Part shown: positions 8,884 to 13,368 of the stretch, piece after piece
How the letters are laid out: each line of letters begins with the position of its first letter
Numbering within the stretch: the first letter of the stretch is position 1
Assembly (NCBI GenBank): GCA_001599595.1
Contig: BCHH01000007.1
Location: 2,872,063 to 2,885,430 of the forward strand
DNA length: 13,368 bases
Origin: Beverwykella pulmonaria
Lineage: Eukaryota > Ascomycota > Dothideomycetes > Pleosporales > Melanommataceae
Direction of reading: 5' to 3'
Made by a program: the position numbers and the translations under genes
The notes under the pieces: generated by a model
Told to the model about the DNA's origin: nothing
The model's input: only the letters and a program-made list of their open reading frames with translations
Database searches by the model: none

Positions 8884-9526
8884 CGTCGGATATTTCCAGC
8901 CATATGAAAGTTTTCCCTGGAGAGTAGAGAGCACACCTGTGTGATCAGTCAGCACTTGGCGAAGCTTGGAGCTGGAGAGAGGCTGATGTTGCGGTGTATG
9001 TAAGCTTCAGACACTGCATATGCTGTATATGCGGGGGCGGGGAGCAGGGGTTCTATGACTTCCGCTGGCTATCAATATCCTCGACCGAAAAAGTTTTTTT
9101 GCCACTAACGGGAGAATCAAAATACTATGACCAAGGACACAATTCCCTGCTCATGAAAACTGAAGAGATGGCGCTCCGAATCCGTATTTACATAATAACT
9201 CGTATCTAGAAGACGCTCGCAGTCAGTCGAAGAAAGACCTGTTTATAAACGCTAACATGCAGACGTCTATACTACCTTCGGAGTTGGGAGCTCCAGACGC
9301 CGCACAGTATAACCCATGCTAACATTATCAATTCCTCGAATGGGAAATTCGTAGGTCGGTGTGTGACACATTAGGAAAGTTTGGCTCGTATCTGATGGCA
9401 ATGGGGCAAAATGGCAGCTACGAGGAGTTATAAGTATGCTCCACATTTGCCTGCTCCACTCTGTCAGTTCAGCGTAATATCATCACGCCAACACCCATCC
9501 CCCACCTGCCCACTACACCACCCACC
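8884..9526. other. Intergenic region at the core/accessory boundary
   Basis: About 640 bp with no supported gene; open frames here are short and featureless. It separates the conserved core genes from the small cysteine-rich array. A TATA-like TATAAGTA lies at 9429-9436, about 98 bp upstream of the first array gene, and is the likely promoter element. Confidence 0.5.
9429..9436 (+). promoter_or_regulatory. TATA-like element of array gene A
   Basis: TATAAGTA about 98 bp before the start codon at 9527. Genes B and D have similar boxes at 115 and 102 bp, so the spacing is shared by the three intact array members. Confidence 0.5.
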
Positions 9527-9777
9527 ATGCAACTCCAATTCACAGCCCTCCTCCTCACAGCCCTCTCCCTCACGGGCTTGGTATCGGCCTGCTCTAATTG
9601 GAATGTACGCCATCCCCTTCCAAGTTCATCTTTAAAAAATACTGATGTGAAGAATAGGACTGCCCAGGCGACCAAGTCTGTTTCCATGTGGCTACGCATG
9701 GGGGATCGAGTAGTAGCTGCGTTGCGCCGGGGACCTGCTCGAACTGGGATTCGAGTTTCAGTCCTTACTGTAACTAG
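9527..9777 (+). CDS. Small secreted six-cysteine protein, array copy A
   Basis: Exons 9527-9604 and 9658-9777 with a 53-bp intron give 65 residues. The first 21 residues form a signal peptide (hydrophobic core rich in Leu, ending VSA before Cys22). The mature part is about 44 residues with six Cys spaced x5, x5, x12, x5, x10. The intron is phase 0, between Asn26 and Asp27; the acceptor ATAG is followed by codons for DCPGDQVC. The ATG is in a strong context (ccaccATG). Copies B, C and D share the layout. Size, secretion and even Cys number suggest a disulfide-stabilised extracellular peptide, as in fungal effectors or antimicrobial peptides. I do not recognise a named family, so function is open. 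Confidence 0.85.
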
Positions 9778-9938
9778 GAGACTGGAAGGAGGATTTTGAC
9801 AGACACCTAGAAATGGGGGAAGGGAGCGATGAGCAAATCAAATCAGACAAAGTTATACTCGTCTCCCACTATGATTTGCAACACTTAGACTACTATTCCA
9901 ATGAATAATGAACCACTTAAGACTTTACTCTGTTGTGA
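9778..9938. other. Spacer between array gene A and hAT remnant
   Basis: About 160 bp, no gene or repeat recognised. The 5' portion of the hAT element, including its other terminal repeat and DNA-binding domain, is not seen here, so the transposon is a fragment. Confidence 0.4.
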
Positions 9939-10307
9939 ATTGAGCCCTTTCCGCAAGGGCACAAAAGGCACAAAAGGACCTCAGAGCTTCAAACATATTA
10001 TGACTCTCACATTGAGGATCTACAGGACAAGCTCCCAGAGCTTGAAAACCCGCTACTCTGCTGGTGGACGATAGGCAGGGTTCACTACCCAACTCTCTAC
10101 CAAATCGCCTGTGATTACCTGTCGATTCCAGCCACTAGTTGTGAGTGTAAGAGGTGCCTTTCCACTGCTAGAAGGACCGTCACATTAGATCGTAGTCGTC
10201 TCTCTACCACAACTATCGAAGCTCTGCAACGCTAAAAACACTGGCTACGTCGCAAGGTAGTGGACAGCGAGTTCTTAGGGATGGTAAGCCACATTGAGAA
10301 ACTCTAG
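9939..10307 (+). pseudogene. hAT transposase C-terminal (dimerisation domain) remnant
   Basis: The plus-strand frame contains LLCWWT, then YPTLYQIACDYLSIPATSCE and a downstream RLSTTTIEALQ. The order WW...YP...YLSIPATS.CE(R)..S...RL...T.EAL is the hallmark of the hAT C-terminal dimerisation domain. Recognisable similarity starts near 9978; the frame is open back to 9939. It has an in-frame TAA at 10233-10235, then continues to a TAG at 10305-10307. The catalytic core and zinc-finger part are absent. The remnant sits between array copies A and B. Confidence 0.85.
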
Positions 10308-10317
10308 AGGCCTCGAC

Positions 10318-10455
10318 ACCAAACGTTTACGACGTAAACGAAGCCGTAACGTACGTAACGTAGGGCGCTACCCAAACGTTACATTTACGGTCCGTACAAG
10401 CTTTTCTCTACAAGGTTACCAGCCGGCCGTAAGGCCGGCGGCAAACATTACGGCC
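10318..10455. repeat. CpG-rich palindromic region, likely hAT 3' subterminal repeats
   Basis: Immediately after the transposase remnant there are many short CGTTACG/CGTAAACG-like words on both strands. Two are perfect inverted repeats: CGTTTACG-a-CGTAAACG at 10324-10340 and GCCGGCC-gtaa-GGCCGGC at 10422-10439. Dense short repeats near the ends are typical of hAT elements, where transposase binds. No clear terminal inverted repeat or 8-bp target duplication was identified. Confidence 0.6.
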
Positions 10456-10795
10456 CTAAATATCCATAAAGTAGAGTAGTACGGCGGGTTGGAAACGCTG
10501 ACACAGTGTATTCATAAGCTCGAGTACGAGAGTGCTGGCGTAAGCCTCCGACAGTTTATTCACAATATCAGCTAGGCAATATTCAATCGTACTATTTTCG
10601 GTGAATGACTTGCGGGACGGGTTTCTGTTTGTGGAAATACACTATGTGTGCGGTGGCAAGATGGACTTCAAGTTTCTACATATAAACGAGAAGCATGCAT
10701 ACAGACTCTCTTGACAACATTTACCTCATATCAAGTCAACCTTATCTACTTCCTTCAACCTAAATCGCGTCCGAAATCTACTTATTTTCTTCAAC
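10456..10795. other. Spacer and promoter of array gene B
   Basis: About 340 bp. TATAAA at 10681-10686 is the probable promoter of gene B (115 bp upstream). A minus-strand frame of 61 codons is open from 10641 to the stop at 10456-10458 with coding-like composition (LADIVNKLSEAY); it has no start codon at its beginning and no family I recognise. It may be a fragment of transposon-related or other coding sequence. Confidence 0.4.
10681..10686 (+). promoter_or_regulatory. TATA box of array gene B
   Basis: TATAAA 115 bp upstream of the start codon at 10796, at a similar distance to the boxes of copies A and D. Confidence 0.6.
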
Positions 10796-11076
10796 ATGCA
10801 GTTCTCAACTACTTTCATCACCGTCGCAGCTCTCATAACCATGGCTTCCGCATGTGTTACATTCAACGTAAGATCTCTCCCATTTCCCCCTCTTATTTCC
10901 ATACAGCGTCCTCTATTTTTTCATATCACCAGTGGTTGACACGGACTTTGATATAGGACTGCCCTGGTAGCCAAGTTTGTTACTATGTGCCGACACATGG
11001 TGCGGGTCCGCCGATCTGCATCGAGCCAAGTCAGGACATCTGTCAGTGGGGGACTTTAGAGCAGCACTGCCGTTAG
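10796..11076 (+). CDS. Small secreted six-cysteine protein, array copy B
   Basis: Exons 10796-10867 and 10957-11076 with an 89-bp intron (gtaaga...atatag) give 63 residues. The signal peptide is about residues 1-19 (MQF start, Ala/Thr/Ile-rich core, ending ASA). The mature part has six Cys spaced x5, x5, x12, x7, x8. As in the other copies the intron lies between Asn and Asp, before DCPGSQVC. The second exon is 39 codons, the same length as in copies A and C. The segment ICQWGT is shared with copy C, its closest relative. The start context is tcaacATG. Function unknown; see copy A. Confidence 0.87.
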
Positions 11077-11270
11077 GGTCGAATTTCGTGAGGTTGTGGA
11101 TGGATTTGCGGATGGCAAGACAGGCTATTGTTTGGTCTGATCAAAGAAGGGGGATTTGATATTTGCATGTACTACGCCGCTGAGGAAATTAGAGCTTATC
11201 ATCTGCATATCCCTGCTTCTTGAGTCGTGATAATTGATGTCTAACAAAGATATCGTTGTGGTCGTAAAGT

Positions 11271-11524
11271 ATACAATTCACCACAGCCCTCATCCTCGCT
11301 CTCGCCGCACGCATGGCTGCTGCAGCATACCGCACCTGGAACGTATGAACCCCTTCTCATTTTGAATTTCCCCAAAATCAAACTTCCTTAATCATTGCAC
11401 ATAGGACTGTCCCGGCACCCAAGTCTGCTTCTACCCACCATCCAGAGGCTCAGGCAACCCGGTCTGTGTCGAGCTCAGCCAGGAGATTTGCCAGTGGGGG
11501 ACTAATTGGGTGATGTGTCACTGA
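11271..11524 (+). pseudogene. Six-cysteine family copy C, start codon and first Cys lost
   Basis: Exons 11271-11342 and 11405-11524 with a 62-bp intron align codon for codon with copy B (24 + 39 codons). At the start position the codon is ATA, and a TAA stop lies two codons upstream, so no upstream ATG can serve. At the first conserved Cys position it has TAC (Tyr). Both fit G-to-A after T (TpG to TpA). The remaining five Cys, the DCPGTQVC motif, the splice sites and the stop at 11522-11524 are intact, so decay is recent or there is a sequencing error. The next in-frame ATG, at codon 15, would leave almost no signal peptide. It begins only 195 bp after copy B's stop and has no clear TATA box. 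Confidence 0.75.
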
Positions 11525-11948
11525 GCGTCGCGATGATACTACAGCAACATCCGGATTAGGAATTTGATAGAATTTGGTGGTTCAGCTGGAGAGATTGGTC
11601 ATATAGTTCATATAAGTTGTAAAATCAGAGTCGGACAATAAAATCTTTTATGTATCCTGAATAGTGGAATGGGTTGGGTAGTATCTAGGGAATAAGACTC
11701 GTATTGCTGACTTGGAAATTAAGTGACTGTGAGGCTGAGAATTCCATGTTTGAAGTGCTGATTCAGGATAGTGATAGTTGATGACTTACGTTAGTCTGCT
11801 ATATGGGTACTCTGGTTCCACAAATACTTACTAGTAGTATTGGACATATATAAGCGATTCGCAATTCGTAGAAAAGACAAACAGACAGATAAACGATCCT
11901 TCACTCCCTTATATCTATTCACCTACTTCTTCGCTTCACATCTCCATC
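11525..11948. other. Spacer and promoter of array gene D
   Basis: About 420 bp, AT-rich, with no gene supported. TATATAAG at 11847-11854 is about 100 bp before the next start codon and is its likely promoter element. I see no transposon sequence here. Confidence 0.5.
11847..11854 (+). promoter_or_regulatory. TATA box of array gene D
   Basis: TATATAAG 102 bp upstream of the start codon at 11949; the pyrimidine-rich stretch before the ATG is typical of an expressed fungal gene. Confidence 0.6.
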
Positions 11949-12196
11949 ATGAAGACCTTTGGATTCGGCATCGTTCTTCTGAGCATGTGCTCTGCAGTGT
12001 TTGCGCAACATCATGCTTGCAATACTTATAACGTGTGTTTCCCTCCAATACCCAGTAACCAACACATGTACTGATTTAATAGGACTGTCCCGGCGCTCAG
12101 GTATGCCGACACAGCTTCGGGCCTGAAGGGAGTTATTGGTACTGCGGTTCTGCGGATGGTTGTGTTTGGGAGGCACCGGGGATTACTTGTAGTTAG
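11949..12196 (+). CDS. Small secreted six-cysteine protein, array copy D
   Basis: Exons 11949-12032 and 12083-12196 with a 50-bp intron (gtgtgt donor, ctgat branch, aatag acceptor) give 65 residues. The signal peptide is about residues 1-19 (ending VFA), followed by QHHAC with Cys24 as the first conserved cysteine. An extra Cys14 lies inside the signal peptide. Mature Cys spacing is x5, x5, x12, x5, x8, and the intron again splits Asn|Asp before DCPGAQVC. It is the most diverged copy outside the motif; the second exon has 37 codons rather than 39, and a Trp/Tyr pair precedes the fourth Cys. Function unknown; secretion and disulfide folding are inferred. Confidence 0.86.
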
Positions 12197-12655
12197 ATGT
12201 AGGGAAGGGTACGTTATTGTTCCACCTGGGCAGTTCCTTCTCACCAAGCTCCCTCTATGATATTGTATCTACGACCTAATTCACTGACCTAGAAACAGTG
12301 TCTATCGAGAAAGTATTACTACTGTTGGAAAGAGTGAGTGCATGGGTTGTAGGGTATTGTGTGGATAAGCAAGGAACATTTTCTTTACAAGGAAGAATTG
12401 CATAGAAAAATTTCAGAAGTGTGATAAAAAAGGACTCTCGAAAAACATACAATATCATTACCTTCAGCTTTGTGTGGTAGACTCTCCCGAACTTGTGCTG
12501 CAACCTCTGTGCTTCTTGTATTTCATGAATAATAACTGTAGGTGCTTCGCATTCTAGTTGATATTTCACACTGCTCGCTATTATTAAAAGACATGGCCCA
12601 TCATGTGGATAACTCTGTCATGATATACTGAAGGCGAAGTTGCCGGAGCTGGCTG
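12197..12655. other. AT-rich intergenic region
   Basis: About 460 bp. The only long open frame is a minus-strand stretch at 12276-12569 that lacks an ATG at its beginning and shows no domain. I see no RNA gene or transposon signature. Confidence 0.4.
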
Positions 12656-12838
12656 ATGAGATGCGCTAAAATTAGGCATTACACCTTATTCGCAGTAGCG
12701 TTACTCTTAGCATACAATACTGTATCAGCTGCAATTCCACCACAACCCCAGGCACTAGATTACCACTGCACAAGAGAGTACATCACAGTCAGAGCTACAA
12801 GGTCATGGCTGGTGCGGGTCGGCCATCCGCCCAGCTAG
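12656..12838 (+). CDS. Hypothetical short secreted-type ORF (doubtful)
   Basis: A 60-codon ORF. Residues 1-27 resemble a signal peptide: a basic start, then YTLFAVALLLAYNTVSA and AIPPQPQ, a plausible cleavage region. The remainder has a single Cys (HCTREY) beyond the N-terminus, Arg-rich sequence and no known motif. It lacks the DCPG motif and so does not belong to the neighbouring family. It could be the first exon of a gene with missed introns, a decayed gene, or chance. No clear TATA box or strong start context supports it. Confidence 0.28.
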   Translation: MRCAKIRHYTLFAVALLLAYNTVSAAIPPQPQALDYHCTREYITVRATRSWLVRVGHPPS

Positions 12839-13050
12839 TGGTGGTAAAATGTCACCTTGGTTGACACCGCCACGCTGACAGATCAACTCTGGGATACCAC
12901 TTCCTAAAGTACCCTTCAAGTACCTTTCGCCGTACCAGTAACGTTTTTCTAAACTATTAACTATCCTAGAACATACAAGTAGAAAATATCTACTTCACGC
13001 GCATCTTTTCCTACAATTAAATTTATGTTAGTCGACTAATCTAGCTATTA
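12839..13050. other. Intergenic region before TPR gene end
   Basis: About 210 bp, AT-rich to the right, presumably containing the 3' end of the minus-strand TPR gene. No other feature seen. Confidence 0.4.
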
Positions 13051-13368
13051 TTAGCCATCTAAGGTCAAGGAGCCAACGTCCACTTGCTCAGCCTCCCATA
13101 CAGCCAGCGCCTTTGAAGAAGACATGTAATGCGGATGGCTAGCACCTAAGATATGGCGGCGTAACCGCACACATTCACTCATGAGTTTTATAGCTTCCGC
13201 ATCACGACCCTGTCCTTTCCATGTGAAGGCAAGATTGTTCATGCTGATTAGCGTGTCGGGATGATCCACTCCGAGCTTCGTCTTGCTCGTCTCCATTACT
13301 TGCACTTCCAGCTCTTCGGCATCCTTCCACTGGCCTTGTCTCCTGTACGTCGACGCCAGGTTGGCCAT
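13051..13368 (-). CDS. TPR protein (kinesin light chain type), C-terminal end only
   Basis: A minus-strand frame enters from the right edge and stops at 13051-13053; 105 codons are visible. It has two consecutive 42-residue repeats: MANLASTYRRQG...LGVDHPDTLIS and MNNLAFTWKGQG...LGASHPHYMSS. A/L-Y/W-x(2)-QG-x(4)-A helix pairs and an LG.xHP turn define TPR_10/TPR_12 kinesin-light-chain-like repeats. The tail, ending in LTLDG, is not a repeat. In fungi such repeats commonly form the C-terminus of NACHT or NB-ARC STAND (NLR-like) proteins, but the N-terminal domain lies outside the window, so the class is not established. The first visible codon, ATG, is probably internal to a longer repeat series. 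Confidence 0.85.
   Translation of the reverse strand: MANLASTYRRQGQWKDAEELEVQVMETSKTKLGVDHPDTLISMNNLAFTWKGQGRDAEAIKLMSECVRLRRHILGASHPHYMSSSKALAVWEAEQVDVGSLTLDG

Noticed and set aside
11271..11524. Copy C as a functional gene using a non-ATG or downstream start
   Set aside because: ATA initiation is unlikely, the downstream ATG removes the signal peptide, and the first Cys is also lost.
12276..12569. 97-codon minus-strand frame
   Set aside because: Begins with a non-ATG codon, lies in AT-rich DNA, and has no domain or splice support.

Overview
The window looks like a contig from a filamentous ascomycete, probably a Dothideomycete (class is inference). The genes have short 47-89 bp introns with GT...AG ends and CTGAC/CTAAT-like branch sites. 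They encode eukaryotic proteins such as a mitochondrial carrier and MDE1, and they sit between Ty1/copia and hAT transposon remnants. Twelve N bases, all in the copia element, point to a draft assembly with collapsed repeat copies.

Layout. (1) 1 to about 2.9 kb: the 5' part of a Ty1/copia retrotransposon on the minus strand (gag, zinc knuckle, protease, integrase start), running off the left edge. Four in-frame amber codons and an altered protease catalytic motif inactivate it, with changes of the repeat-induced point mutation (RIP) type. Its putative LTR end carries tandem AP-1-like and E-box repeats and stops about 46 bp before the next start codon. (2) 2.97-8.88 kb: four intact, intron-containing housekeeping-type genes, all on the plus strand: a DUF1295 membrane protein (2 exons), a PIC2-type mitochondrial phosphate carrier (4 exons, including a short last exon that is easy to miss), a small DUF3602 protein built on TGRGG(A/E)GN repeats (5 exons), and the methionine-salvage enzyme MDE1 (6 exons). 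(3) 9.5-12.2 kb: an accessory-looking region with four paralogous genes for very small secreted six-cysteine proteins. They share one phase-0 intron immediately before a DCPGxQVC motif. One copy has lost its start codon and first cysteine. A hAT transposase remnant and CG-rich palindromes lie between the first and second copies. (4) 12.2-13.4 kb: gene-poor sequence with one doubtful secreted-type ORF, then the C-terminal end of a kinesin-light-chain-type TPR protein on the minus strand, running off the right edge.

The four core genes share no pathway: membrane/lipid-type enzyme, phosphate/copper import into mitochondria, unknown small repeat protein, and 5'-methylthioadenosine recycling. The main item of interest is the six-cysteine array. 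It is the most likely candidate here for an undescribed family (effector-like, antimicrobial-like or other; function not known). Conserved splice position, Cys spacing of x5-x5-x12, paralogue decay and TE debris all suggest local duplication and turnover.
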